From contig JALNXB010000008.1 of assembly GCA_023230585.1 (NCBI GenBank), positions 1 to 49,253 of the forward strand: a stretch of 49,253 bases of DNA. Direction: 5' to 3'. Position 1 is the first letter of the stretch. Each line of letters begins with the position of its first letter. Shown here in pieces: positions 16,203 through 24,426 of the stretch. The position numbers and the translations under genes are program-made. The notes under the pieces were generated by a model. It was given only the letters and a program-made list of their open reading frames with translations. It was not told the DNA's origin and ran no database searches. The stretch comes from a bacterium. GTDB lineage: Bacteria > Ratteibacteria > UBA8468 > B48-G9 > JAFGKM01.

Positions 16203-16976
16203 TTATTTAATTCTGATATTTTCAAATTTATTATCTTTTTTAAGGCGGGATAAACAATTGTGGTTTGTTAAATTGAGGTGGAGAGGAGTAATGGAAACAA
16301 ATTTATCCTTGAGAGCGTCTACGTCACTTCCTTTTTCACCATCTGTTGTTCTATGATTGCTTCTCATCCAGAAATAGGAGTTACCACTTGGATTTTGTCG
16401 TTCTTCATAAACCGTATCTAGTTTTGAAACATCCTGGTGGGTTGTTTTTATGCCTTTAATCATATTTAGTTCGCAACTTGGAATATTTATGTTTAGTATT
16501 GTGTTGTCAGGAAATCCTGTTGCTTCCATTTCTTTCAGTATTTTTAAAGTTATTTCAGCTGCTTCATCAAAGTGAAACACTTTAGAAGTTTCTACAGATA
16601 CTGCCACCGATGGTATCCCAAGAATAATACCTTCAGCAGCCGCAGATACGGTCCCTGAATACCTAATATACATACCTGTATTTGCACCGGGGTTTATTCC
16701 AGATATTAAAATATCAGGTTTATCTTTCAATATTGATTTCACACCAATTTTTACACAATCTGCTGGTGTTCCGTTCACAAGGTAGGCATCTATTTCACCA
16801 TCGATTTTGGTACGCCTTACTTCAATAGGGTTAAAAAAAGTGATAGAGTGCGAAGAACCGCTTTTTTCAGTATCAGGAACAAAGACAGAAACTTCACCCA
16901 GTTTTTGAAGGTGTCTCCATAATACCTTTAAACCTTCCGAAGATGCTCCATCATCATTAGTTAAAAATATACGCAT
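16203..16976 (-). CDS. surE: 5'-nucleotidase SurE
   Basis: SurE is a metal-dependent phosphatase acting on nucleoside 5'- and 3'-monophosphates. The 257-aa protein has the metal-binding NDDG (7-10), SGINPGANTG, the phosphate-site YSGTVSAAAEG, and NGTPADCVKIG, all diagnostic. Length is normal. ATG at 16976 follows AAGGA. A well-formed promoter (17018-17046) lies between this gene and the tRNA gene, so surE is probably transcribed on its own. Confidence 0.96.
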   Translation of the reverse strand: MRIFLTNDDGASSEGLKVLWRHLQKLGEVSVFVPDTEKSGSSHSITFFNPIEVRRTKIDGEIDAYLVNGTPADCVKIGVKSILKDKPDILISGINPGANTGMYIRYSGTVSAAAEGIILGIPSVAVSVETSKVFHFDEAAEITLKILKEMEATGFPDNTILNINIPSCELNMIKGIKTTHQDVSKLDTVYEERQNPSGNSYFWMRSNHRTTDGEKGSDVDALKDKFVSITPLHLNLTNHNCLSRLKKDNKFENIRIK

Positions 16977-17017
16977 TTTGTCCTTAATTATTCAAATATT
17001 TACTTATAGTAAGGTAT

Positions 17018-17046
17018 ATTATACCTTTTTTGTTGGGTAATGTAAA
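17018..17046 (-). promoter_or_regulatory. Sigma-70-type promoter for surE
   Basis: On the minus strand TTTACA (17046-17041), a 17-bp spacer and a perfect TATAAT (17023-17018). The predicted start near 17011 leaves a leader of about 35 nt before surE. The -35 begins six bases past the tRNA 3' end. The -10 lies inside a small palindrome (AAGGTAT...ATACCTT). Confidence 0.65.
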
Positions 17047-17051
17047 AAAAG

Positions 17052-17123
17052 TGGAGCAGACCGGACTTGAACCGGCAACCTTCCGCATGCGAAGCGGACG
17101 CTCTCCCATTGAGCCACTGCCCC
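17052..17123 (-). tRNA. tRNA-Ala(CGC)
   Basis: The minus strand folds as a 72-nt cloverleaf: acceptor GGGGCAG/CTGCTCC, D-arm GCTC/GAGC, anticodon stem TCCGC/GCGGA with loop TTCGCAT, and T-arm GCCGG-TTCAAGT-CCGGT. The anticodon is CGC, reading GCG. The acceptor stem contains the G3-U70 wobble pair, the established identity element for alanyl-tRNA synthetase, which supports the call independently of the anticodon. CCA is not encoded (discriminator A followed by C and a T-run), so a CCA-adding enzyme is needed. Confidence 0.95.
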
Positions 17124-17134
17124 TTAAAACTTAC

Positions 17135-17160
17135 AGATTACAATAAGGTCATTGTAATCT
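17135..17160 (-). terminator. Perfect 10-bp inverted repeat between MATE gene and tRNA
   Basis: AGATTACAAT-aaggtc-ATTGTAATCT is a perfect 10-bp stem with a 6-nt loop, 17 bp beyond the MATE stop on the minus strand. It lacks a clean T-run, so it may be a weak terminator, an RNA-stabilising hairpin, or a tRNA leader element. Confidence 0.45.
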
Positions 17161-17177
17161 ATTTTAAAAAAGTAAGT

Positions 17178-18554
17178 TCAAGTTTCTTCCAGAAGTCTTC
17201 TATGGTGTGAATAGACCCTTTTCCATCTTCCTGAATTGAAATAAGCTAAAATTGCGAAACATAGGAAAATATCAGCAGCATTTATTCCTAACCAGACTCC
17301 GCTTGTCCCTAAACTTGTTTTTAAAGATAATAGATAGGCAAGAGGAATCCTTAAAAACAAAGAAAAGAATCCTACTATAACAGTTGGGAAAGCTGTATCT
17401 CCAACTCCAGTAAGTCCTCTTTGCATTATCATAGATACGCCGAGAAAAGGGAAAGTAAGCATAATATATCTTAAATAGGTAGCACCCGTACTCATTACAA
17501 CACTATTGTTGTTAAATAGAGAAACAATCTGTGGTGCTAAAATAAATATTAGTAAAACAGCAGGAAACAGAAGTATTTCAAACATTTTAATAGCAAACAT
17601 CATACTATCTTTAGCACGTTTCTTTTTATCTGCTCCCATATTTTGTCCCATAAGTATGGCAGAAGCGTTTGCAAACCCAAAACCTGGTACTACAAGGAGC
17701 ATTCTAATTTTAGTTCCAACCCCATACGCTGCAAGAGCTTCTGGACCGTGAAGCGCAACAAGGCGAGTTAGAAAAAGTAGAGATATGTTGTTCATAAGAA
17801 GTTGCATAGAAGAAAAAAACCCTACGCTTATGATTCTTTTTATGTATATAAATTTTGCACCAAAATGTTTTAGATTTAATCTTAACCCCTCTTTTCGTCT
17901 AAATAGAATAATCGTAATAATAGAAAATCCTATAAACCTGCTTGCTGCAGTAGTTATGGCAGAACCCGCGACCTCCATTCTTGGGAAAATCCATAAACCG
18001 AATATAAGGAGAGGGTCAAGTATTAAATTTATAATATTGGCTACTATTAAAACATACATAGGGGTTTTTGCATCTCCTGCACCTCTCATTGACTGGTTAA
18101 GGGTAACGTGTAAAAATAGGAATCCCGAAGTAAGAAAACTAACCCTTAGATATGGTTTTGCAGTTGTTAGAACTTCTCCTTTTGCACCAAAAATTTTTAA
18201 GAGAAACTCTATACCAAATAGACCAACAATAGCTAAAAGAAGCCAGAATATAAGGGAAAGTATTATTGTTTGCCACAAGACCTGGTTAGCGCTATCATAA
18301 TCTTTTTTCCCAATAAAATGAGATATAAGAGCTACTGTTCCAGTTGTTATGCCAGTTGTAAAAATAGTTATAATGGTAAGAACCATTACAGAGACAGAAA
18401 GACCTGCAAGAGCCATATACCCAAGTTTTCCTACAAAAAATAGGTCTACTATTGCAAAAGTGTTTATTAAAAAACCGCCTGCCATCATAGGTAAAGCAAG
18501 ATGAAAGACAGCTGATTTGAGGTCCATTTTTGTTAAATCGACTTCTTTTTTCAT
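17178..18554 (-). CDS. MATE family efflux transporter
   Basis: The 458-aa protein has about 12 hydrophobic helices in two homologous halves. Characteristic MATE segments are LPMMAGGFLINTFAIVDLFF near the N-terminus, GTVALISHFIG, and LNQSMRGAGDAKTPMY with its second-half counterpart MQRGLTGVGDTAFPTV. It is expected to export cationic drugs or metabolites by Na+ or H+ antiport; the substrate is unknown. ATG at 18554 follows AGGAGA. The leader carries a tandem 13-mer (18563-18588) that includes the ribosome binding site, and a good promoter lies at 18607-18635. Confidence 0.93.
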   Translation of the reverse strand: MKKEVDLTKMDLKSAVFHLALPMMAGGFLINTFAIVDLFFVGKLGYMALAGLSVSVMVLTIITIFTTGITTGTVALISHFIGKKDYDSANQVLWQTIILSLIFWLLLAIVGLFGIEFLLKIFGAKGEVLTTAKPYLRVSFLTSGFLFLHVTLNQSMRGAGDAKTPMYVLIVANIINLILDPLLIFGLWIFPRMEVAGSAITTAASRFIGFSIITIILFRRKEGLRLNLKHFGAKFIYIKRIISVGFFSSMQLLMNNISLLFLTRLVALHGPEALAAYGVGTKIRMLLVVPGFGFANASAILMGQNMGADKKKRAKDSMMFAIKMFEILLFPAVLLIFILAPQIVSLFNNNSVVMSTGATYLRYIMLTFPFLGVSMIMQRGLTGVGDTAFPTVIVGFFSLFLRIPLAYLLSLKTSLGTSGVWLGINAADIFLCFAILAYFNSGRWKRVYSHHRRLLEET

Positions 18555-18562
18555 TTATTCTC

Positions 18563-18588
18563 TCCTGTGTGCCAATCCTGTATGCCAA
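18563..18588 (-). repeat. Tandem 13-bp direct repeat in the MATE leader
   Basis: Two adjacent 13-mers, TCCTGTGTGCCAA and TCCTGTATGCCAA (12 of 13 identical) on the plus strand. On the coding strand each unit reads TTGGCA-Y-ACAGGA, so each carries an AGGA Shine-Dalgarno core. The second lies at normal distance from the ATG. It may be a regulatory binding site or a local duplication. Confidence 0.7.
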
Positions 18589-18606
18589 AACTCATTGGAA
18601 CTTCAC

Positions 18607-18635
18607 ATTATAAACATTTCCTCCTAAAAAATCAA
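18607..18635 (-). promoter_or_regulatory. Sigma-70-type promoter for the MATE gene
   Basis: On the minus strand TTGATT (18635-18630), a 17-bp spacer and TATAAT (18612-18607). Transcription would start near 18600 and give a leader of about 45 nt made up largely of the tandem 13-mer. Confidence 0.6.
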
Positions 18636-18767
18636 ATTCATCTCTTTTAGATTTAATGATTTAATTTACCAATAATTTATAAAAACCTTCTTTTAAGGTA
18701 TACTAATATGAGTTATAATAAAAGTTAATTAATACTTAGTAATAAAAAATTGTTACGATAGGATAGT

Positions 18768-19958
18768 ATGAAAAAAACTGTAATTTTTGGAGCTGGGCAA
18801 ATTGGTAGAGGGTTTATTGGAGATATATGTGGAACTTCAGAGTATAAACTTGTGTTTGTTGATGTAGCACAACCTGTTATTACTCTCTTGAATGACAGGC
18901 AAGAATACCCTATATGGCTTTTGAGTGATAAAAAAATTGAGAAAAAGATAAGTAATTTGAAAGGAATACATTTTTCATCAGAATCTGAAATTGTTGAAGA
19001 AATAGCATCGGTTAATCTTGCTTTTACTGCTGTTGGAGCAAACAACCTTTCTTTTCTTGCACCTCTTATTGCTAAAGGAGTTAAAAGAAGAATTGAGAAG
19101 GGTGTTGAATCTTTTCTTAATATAGTTATTTGTGAAAATCTTCTTGGGAGCGCTGATATATTAAGAGAGAGTATAGAAAAACATTTATCTTGTGCAGAAA
19201 AAAATTATATAAAAACTTATGTAGGTTTTGTTGAAACAGTTGTTAGCAGGATGGTAGCTCCTTTGCCAGATTCTTTACGGGAGAAAGAACCTTTACTTGT
19301 TACGGTGGAGCCGTACAATATTTTACCTGTTGCAAAAAAAAGTTTTAAAGGACAGGTTCCTGCTGTTAAAGGTTTCTATCCAGTAGAGGATATTGTTCCC
19401 TACGAAGAACTTAAACTTTTTGGTCACAACCTTGCCCATGCAACACTCGCTTATGTAGGGTATCTTGCAGGTTATGAGTTTATATGGGAATGTATGGGAG
19501 ATATAAGGTTATATAAATTGTTGGAAAGAGTTGTTGAAGAAACAAAAGTAGCAATAATCAAAAAACATTCTCTAAATAAAAAAGAGGTTGAAGATTATAT
19601 ATCAGACCTTTTTGTAAGGTTTAAAAATAAGGCTTTAAATGATACTGTTGTTAGAGTGGGTAGAGATCCTCTTAGAAAAATAGGGGCTAATGACAGGCTT
19701 GCTGGTGCTATAAAGGTATGTCTTAATGAAGGTGTTTTTCCAGAAAATATATCGTTTGTAATGGCTACTTGTTTGTGTTATAATTATGGGAATGATGAAA
19801 GTGCTACCAAACTTCAGGGGTTATTAGAAGATAAAGGTATAGATTATGTGTTAAGGAATATTTCTTGTTTAAATGATGAAAGAGTTATTTGTGAAGTGAA
19901 AGAAAAATATATAGAGATAAAAAACAGGAAATTAGATTATTTTGATAAATTTTGCTGA
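18768..19958 (+). CDS. mtlD: Mannitol-1-phosphate 5-dehydrogenase-like polyol dehydrogenase
   Basis: The 396-aa protein starts with the NAD-binding loop FGAGQIGRGFIG, almost the MtlD signature. It has a C-terminal half typical of the long-chain mannitol dehydrogenase family. The catalytic Lys-Asn-His pattern appears as KLFGHNLAHATLAYVGYL. The family interconverts mannitol-1-phosphate and fructose-6-phosphate. No PTS genes or mannitol transporter are nearby, and the family also contains other hexitol/hexuronate enzymes, so the exact substrate is unproven. It is followed after 22 bp by a zinc alcohol dehydrogenase, suggesting a two-step sugar-alcohol pathway. A weak promoter (TTTTAA, 17 bp, TATAAT at 18714-18719) lies upstream. 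Confidence 0.78.
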   Translation: MKKTVIFGAGQIGRGFIGDICGTSEYKLVFVDVAQPVITLLNDRQEYPIWLLSDKKIEKKISNLKGIHFSSESEIVEEIASVNLAFTAVGANNLSFLAPLIAKGVKRRIEKGVESFLNIVICENLLGSADILRESIEKHLSCAEKNYIKTYVGFVETVVSRMVAPLPDSLREKEPLLVTVEPYNILPVAKKSFKGQVPAVKGFYPVEDIVPYEELKLFGHNLAHATLAYVGYLAGYEFIWECMGDIRLYKLLERVVEETKVAIIKKHSLNKKEVEDYISDLFVRFKNKALNDTVVRVGRDPLRKIGANDRLAGAIKVCLNEGVFPENISFVMATCLCYNYGNDESATKLQGLLEDKGIDYVLRNISCLNDERVICEVKEKYIEIKNRKLDYFDKFC

Positions 19959-19980
19959 AGAAAGGAAAGGAGATGATAGA

Positions 19981-21015
19981 GTGAAAGCTGCTATTGTTAA
20001 GGATATAGAGATATTAGATATTGAAGACAGGGCGATACCAGTTCCAGGGGAAGATGAAATACTTATAAAGGTAGGGGCTTGTGCTGTTTGTGGAACAGAT
20101 ATCAAAGTATTTCGACACGGACATAAACATATTGTTTTCCCTCGTATCACTGGGCATGAATTAAGTGGAGTTATAGAAAAGGTTGGGAAGAATGTTAAAG
20201 GTTATAAAGAAGGGGAGAGGGTAGCTGTTGCACCCGCGATACCTTGTGGAATCTGTTATTATTGTAGGAAAGGATACCAACCATCATGTGACAACTTAAA
20301 AGCAATAGGTTATCATTACGATGGAGGGTTTGCTGAATATATGGTGGTTCCTGCTGACGCTGTTAGGAACGGATGTGTGAATAGGATTCCTGACAATATG
20401 TCTTATGATGAAGCAGCCATAGCGGAACCTCTTGCTTGTATTATTAACGGACAATCTCTTAGCAGAGTGGAGCAAGGTGATACGGTACTTATAGTAGGAG
20501 CAGGACCGATTGGATGTTTTCATGCTGATTTTGCTCTTAACACAGGGGCTGGTAAAGTAATACTTGCAGATATTTCTTCTGAAAGGCTTCAAATGGCAGA
20601 ATTTACAGGTGCAGTACTTGTAGATATGGGTAAAGAAGATATAAAAACAGTTGTTTCAGATATGACCAACGGTAGAATGGCTGACAGAGTTATAGTTGCT
20701 GTTGGTCTGCCACAGCCACAAGAATCTGCTCTTGAGTTGGTTGCAAAGAGAGGGTCAATAAATTATTTTGGTGGACTTCCCAAAGATAATCCGTATGTTA
20801 AATTTAATAGCAACCTTCTCCATTACGGAGAATTCTTTGTGGTTGGAACCCATGGCTCAAGCCCGTTACATAATAAGATTGCCATAGATTTAATTTCTTC
20901 TGGCAGAATAGACGCTAAGAAGTATATAACTCATAAGTTTAATCTTAAAGATATTAAAACAGCCCTCGAGTTGGCTGAGAAAAAAGAAGGGCTTAAGATT
21001 ATAATTAATCCGTAG
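19981..21015 (+). CDS. Zinc-dependent alcohol (polyol/sorbitol-type) dehydrogenase
   Basis: The 344-aa product is a medium-chain dehydrogenase. The catalytic zinc ligands are the Cys in CAVCGTD and His-Glu in GHELSG. The structural zinc lobe is CGICYYCRKGYQPSC, and VLIVGAGPIG is the NAD(P) Rossmann loop. It resembles sorbitol/galactitol-phosphate dehydrogenases. I chose GTG at 19981, not the longer TTG frame from 19942, because GGAAAGGAG sits at ideal distance and the protein then begins VKAAIV as in the family. With the adjacent MtlD-like enzyme it probably oxidises a polyol or polyol phosphate. Confidence 0.87.
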   Translation: MKAAIVKDIEILDIEDRAIPVPGEDEILIKVGACAVCGTDIKVFRHGHKHIVFPRITGHELSGVIEKVGKNVKGYKEGERVAVAPAIPCGICYYCRKGYQPSCDNLKAIGYHYDGGFAEYMVVPADAVRNGCVNRIPDNMSYDEAAIAEPLACIINGQSLSRVEQGDTVLIVGAGPIGCFHADFALNTGAGKVILADISSERLQMAEFTGAVLVDMGKEDIKTVVSDMTNGRMADRVIVAVGLPQPQESALELVAKRGSINYFGGLPKDNPYVKFNSNLLHYGEFFVVGTHGSSPLHNKIAIDLISSGRIDAKKYITHKFNLKDIKTALELAEKKEGLKIIINP

Positions 21016-21122
21016 TAGTAAGTTAAAGAAAATTTTATAAAATAAGTAACTATATTTTTGAAACAGATAAATAGATTAAAGTACCAATGACTCCTTGAGA
21101 TGCAAAATATATTAGAGATTGG

Positions 21123-21151
21123 TTGTTAACGCTTTAAATAATGATTATATA
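21123..21151 (+). promoter_or_regulatory. Candidate promoter for the 2-oxoacid dehydrogenase operon
   Basis: TTGTTA (21123-21128), a 17-bp spacer and TATATA (21146-21151), with the predicted start about 45 nt before the GTG of the E1-alpha gene. Confidence 0.5.
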
Positions 21152-21202
21152 AAAAGTTTGTAACAATAAGAAGCATTAACTTGGAGTGAAGGAGATTTTA
21201 AG

Positions 21203-22162
21203 GTGAACATTGAAAAGGCAGAATCTATTAAGTTGTTAACCCAGATGATGCAGATAAGACAGTTTGAAGATAAGATAATGGAACTTCTTGCAAAAAATAT
21301 AGCAGAAGGAGGTTCCCATCTTTACGCTGGAATGGAAGCAGTGGGGGCTGGGGCTATATCCACTTTGAATCCTGACGATTATATTACAAGCACCCACAGA
21401 GGGCACGGGCATGCTATAGCCAAAGATGGAGACCTAAATGCATTGATGGCTGAAATCTTGGGTAAGAAAACCGGTGTTTGTAAAGGGAAAGGTGGTTCTC
21501 TACATCTTGCAGATGTTTCTAAAGGAAACCTTGGGGCTAACGGTATTGTTGCTGGTAGCCTTGGTATAGCAACAGGAGCTGGGCTTTCTATAAAAATGAG
21601 AAAATCAGGGCAGGTTGTTATATGTTTCTTTGGAGATGGAGCTACAAACAACGGAATATTTTTTGAGTGTTTAAATATGGCTTCATTATGGAAACTTCCA
21701 GTAGTATATCTATGCGAAAACAATCTTTACGGTATGAGTGTTTCAGTAGAGAGAGCTTGTGCAGTACAGGATTTAACAAAAAAAGCACTTGCTTTTGATA
21801 TGAAATATGATTGTGTTGATGGGCAGGATGTTATTGCTGTTAAAGATTGTGTAAAAAAATGGGTGGATTTTGCAAGAGAAGGTAATGGTCCAAGTTTTAT
21901 TGTAGCCAATACATACAGATATTACGGGCATAGTAGAAGTGATCCTCGTGCTTATAGAACAAGAGAGGAAGAAAAGTTTTGGAGAGAAAGAGACCCTATA
22001 AAAATATTTTCTAATAGAATGATAGAGCAGGGGGTTTTGAGTAAAGAAGAGGTTGTAACGATAGAAGAGGAAGTAACAAAAAGCATAGAGGAAGCGGTAG
22101 ATTTTGCTATCAATAGTCCGTTTCCAGAACCAGAGGAATTATATACAGACCTTTATGCCTGA
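21203..22162 (+). CDS. Thiamine-diphosphate 2-oxoacid dehydrogenase E1 component, alpha subunit (pyruvate/acetoin type)
   Basis: The 319-aa protein matches E1-alpha of the short, acetoin/pyruvate-dehydrogenase class. It has STHRGHGHAIAKD, KGGSLHLAD, the ThDP motif GDGATNNGIFFECLNMASLW ending in CENN, and the C-terminal YRYYGHSRSDPR phosphorylation-loop region. It decarboxylates the 2-oxoacid and, with E1-beta and E2, makes acyl-CoA. The start is GTG with GGAG 8 nt before it; no ATG fits better. Pyruvate versus acetoin cannot be settled from sequence alone. It leads an operon with E1-beta and E2. Confidence 0.92.
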   Translation: MNIEKAESIKLLTQMMQIRQFEDKIMELLAKNIAEGGSHLYAGMEAVGAGAISTLNPDDYITSTHRGHGHAIAKDGDLNALMAEILGKKTGVCKGKGGSLHLADVSKGNLGANGIVAGSLGIATGAGLSIKMRKSGQVVICFFGDGATNNGIFFECLNMASLWKLPVVYLCENNLYGMSVSVERACAVQDLTKKALAFDMKYDCVDGQDVIAVKDCVKKWVDFAREGNGPSFIVANTYRYYGHSRSDPRAYRTREEEKFWRERDPIKIFSNRMIEQGVLSKEEVVTIEEEVTKSIEEAVDFAINSPFPEPEELYTDLYA

Positions 22163-22183
22163 TATAAGAAAGAGGAGTGAGTA

Positions 22184-23161
22184 ATGAGGGAGATTACATA
22201 TAGACAAGCATTAAACGAAGCCTTGAAAGAGGAAATGGAAAGAGATGAAACTATTTTTCTCCTTGGAGAAGATATTGCTATCTATGGAGGTGCATACGGA
22301 GTTACAGCTGACTTATGGAAAAAATATGGAGATGAGAGGGTGCTTGATACTCCTATATCGGAAAATGCGATAGTAGGGGTTGGGTTAGGTGCTGCCCTTA
22401 CCGGTATGAGGCCTGTTACAGAGATAATGTATATAGATTTTATTGGACTATGTTTGGAGCAGTTAAACAATCAAGTTGCAAAAATAAGGTATATGTTTGG
22501 TGGGAAATGTAAGGTGCCTTTTACTTTACGAACTGAAGGTGGAGCAGGACGTACCCTTGGAGCACATCATTCGCAAAGTCTTGAATCGTGGCTTATCCAT
22601 ATACCTGGTCTTAAGGTTGTTATGCCGTCTACTCCTTATGATGCAAAAGGTCTGCTTAAAAGTTCAATAAGAGAAGATAACCCGGTTGTTTTTATAGAAC
22701 ATAAAATGTTGTATAATGTAAAAGGCGAGGTTCCCGAATCTGAGTATACAATTCCTATTGGCTCAGCTGAAGTCAAGAGAGAAGGTAAAGATGTAACTAT
22801 TTTAACATATTCAAGAATGTTCTATTTCTGTCAAGAAGCGGCAACTATTTTGGAGAAAGAGGGTATAGATGTTGAAATAGTTGATTTGAGAACTCTTTTA
22901 CCTCTTGATATAGAAACAATAGTTAAATCTGTAAAGAAGACCAACAGGGTAGTTATTGTTGAGGAAGATTGTAAAACTGGCGGTACTGGTGCTGAAATAG
23001 GGATGAAGATAGTGGAAGAGGCTTTTGATTGGCTAGATGCTCCCATTGTAAGGGTAGCAGGCGCTGATGTTCCAATGCCTAAAAGTCCAGTTCTTGAAAA
23101 GCTCGCTATTCCAGATAAAGAAAGAATATGTGAAGCAGTTAGAAAAATTTTGAATAAGTGA
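22184..23161 (+). CDS. 2-oxoacid dehydrogenase E1 component, beta subunit
   Basis: The 325-aa protein carries the transketolase pyrimidine-binding half of E1. It shows LGEDIAIYGGAYGVT, DTPISENAIVGVGLGAALTG, the HHSQSLESWL loop and VFIEHKMLY. The C-terminal domain begins near DVTILTYSRM and includes EEDCKTGGTGAEIG. It pairs with the alpha subunit 21 bp upstream to form the alpha2beta2 tetramer. The ribosome binding site is GAGGAG. Confidence 0.95.
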   Translation: MREITYRQALNEALKEEMERDETIFLLGEDIAIYGGAYGVTADLWKKYGDERVLDTPISENAIVGVGLGAALTGMRPVTEIMYIDFIGLCLEQLNNQVAKIRYMFGGKCKVPFTLRTEGGAGRTLGAHHSQSLESWLIHIPGLKVVMPSTPYDAKGLLKSSIREDNPVVFIEHKMLYNVKGEVPESEYTIPIGSAEVKREGKDVTILTYSRMFYFCQEAATILEKEGIDVEIVDLRTLLPLDIETIVKSVKKTNRVVIVEEDCKTGGTGAEIGMKIVEEAFDWLDAPIVRVAGADVPMPKSPVLEKLAIPDKERICEAVRKILNK

Positions 23162-23190
23162 ATATTAAGGAGTCTTAGAAGAGGTATAAA

Positions 23191-24423
23191 ATGATAAAAG
23201 AAGTTATAATGCCTAAACTCGGCGAAACTATGGAAGAAGGGTACCTTGCTTCTTGGAAAAAAGAGGAGGGTGAAAAGGTTGAGAAAGGTGATGTTTTATT
23301 TGAAGTAATGAGCGATAAGACTAATTTTGAGGTAGAATCTCTCCATGAAGGATATCTTAGAAAACAACTGTTTCAACCTTCTGATGACCCAATAGATGTA
23401 ACTACTGTTATAGGATATATAACAGATACTCTTGATGAGCCTCTACCAGAGGTTTCTTCTCCTAAGGTAGTTGAACAACAGGTAACAGAAACAGAAGAAC
23501 CTACAAAAGATGCAACAGAGGTTTCACCATTAAAGGTTGAACAAGAGAAAGAAGAGGTTTTAGGAGAGACTCGACTTAAAGCCTCCCCTCTTGCAAGGAG
23601 AGTTGCAGAAGATGCAAATGTGGATATTTCTGTTGTTGTAGGAACAGGACCAGAAGGTAGGATAGAAAAAGATGATGTTCTAAAATATATTGAAGAACAG
23701 AAGCAAAAACCTGAAGTGAAACCTAAGGGTTCTGCTGAATATGAGGTAATCCCATGGACTCCTTTAAGGAAGATAATATCGGAAAAACTTACAGAAAGTA
23801 AAAAGACTATACCTCATTTTTATTTTCAAGGTAAACTATTTATTGATGAAATAATCCGAGTAAAAGAGATAGCCAAAAAGAACAATATAGACCTTACGTA
23901 TACAGATTTTCTGGTATTTTTTCTAAGTAGGGCTATACAAAAATATCCTTTAATAAACGGAAGCGTTGAAGCCAATGAGATTAGGGTTTATGAGAGTGTT
24001 GATATAGGTTTAGCTGTATCAATAAATGATGGACTTATAGTTCCTGTCTTAAGAGATTGTGTAAATAAGGGTATTGAAGAGTTATCTAAAGAGATAAAAT
24101 CTGTAGCTTCCAAAGCAAGAGAAAATAAGTTATCAGCAAATGATGTTAAGGGAGCAAGGTTTATTATTTCCAATCTTGGTATGTACGGAGTGGATAACTT
24201 TCAACCAATAATAAGCCCGCCTGGAGTTGCTATTATGGGGGTGGGTAGTATAAATAAAGAGCCAGTTGTTATTTCTGGCAGTGTAGAGGTAAGGTCGGTT
24301 ATGAACGTATCTTTCTCTTTTGACCATAGAGTTATTGATGGTTCGTATGCAGGTCTTTTTTATTCTTACTTTAAAAAAATAACAGAAAATCCTTCCCTGC
24401 ATTTTTTTTTAGGCAAGGTATAA
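23191..24423 (+). CDS. Dihydrolipoamide acyltransferase (E2)
   Basis: The 410-aa protein has the full E2 plan. A lipoyl domain at 1-77 has Lys43 as the lipoylation site (SDKTNFE). An acidic linker follows, then a peripheral-subunit-binding domain around 130-167 (ASPLARRVAEDANVDI, GTGPEGRIEKDDVLKYI). The acyltransferase domain has His379 and Asp383 in SFDHRVIDG. It is the core of the complex encoded with the two E1 genes just upstream. No E3 (lipoamide dehydrogenase) gene follows; cysE comes 3 bp later. E3 is presumably encoded elsewhere. Confidence 0.95.
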   Translation: MIKEVIMPKLGETMEEGYLASWKKEEGEKVEKGDVLFEVMSDKTNFEVESLHEGYLRKQLFQPSDDPIDVTTVIGYITDTLDEPLPEVSSPKVVEQQVTETEEPTKDATEVSPLKVEQEKEEVLGETRLKASPLARRVAEDANVDISVVVGTGPEGRIEKDDVLKYIEEQKQKPEVKPKGSAEYEVIPWTPLRKIISEKLTESKKTIPHFYFQGKLFIDEIIRVKEIAKKNNIDLTYTDFLVFFLSRAIQKYPLINGSVEANEIRVYESVDIGLAVSINDGLIVPVLRDCVNKGIEELSKEIKSVASKARENKLSANDVKGARFIISNLGMYGVDNFQPIISPPGVAIMGVGSINKEPVVISGSVEVRSVMNVSFSFDHRVIDGSYAGLFYSYFKKITENPSLHFFLGKV

Positions 24424-24426
24424 TTA

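Noticed and set aside
17011..17030. Rho-independent terminator on the plus strand (AAGGTAT...ATACCTTTTTT)
   Set aside because: No plus-strand gene reads into it. The same bases form the -10 of a well-spaced minus-strand promoter for surE, which explains them better.
19942..19980. Longer TTG start for the zinc dehydrogenase
   Set aside because: It would overlap mtlD and add 13 non-family residues; the GTG at 19981 has an ideal Shine-Dalgarno site and a family-like N-terminus.
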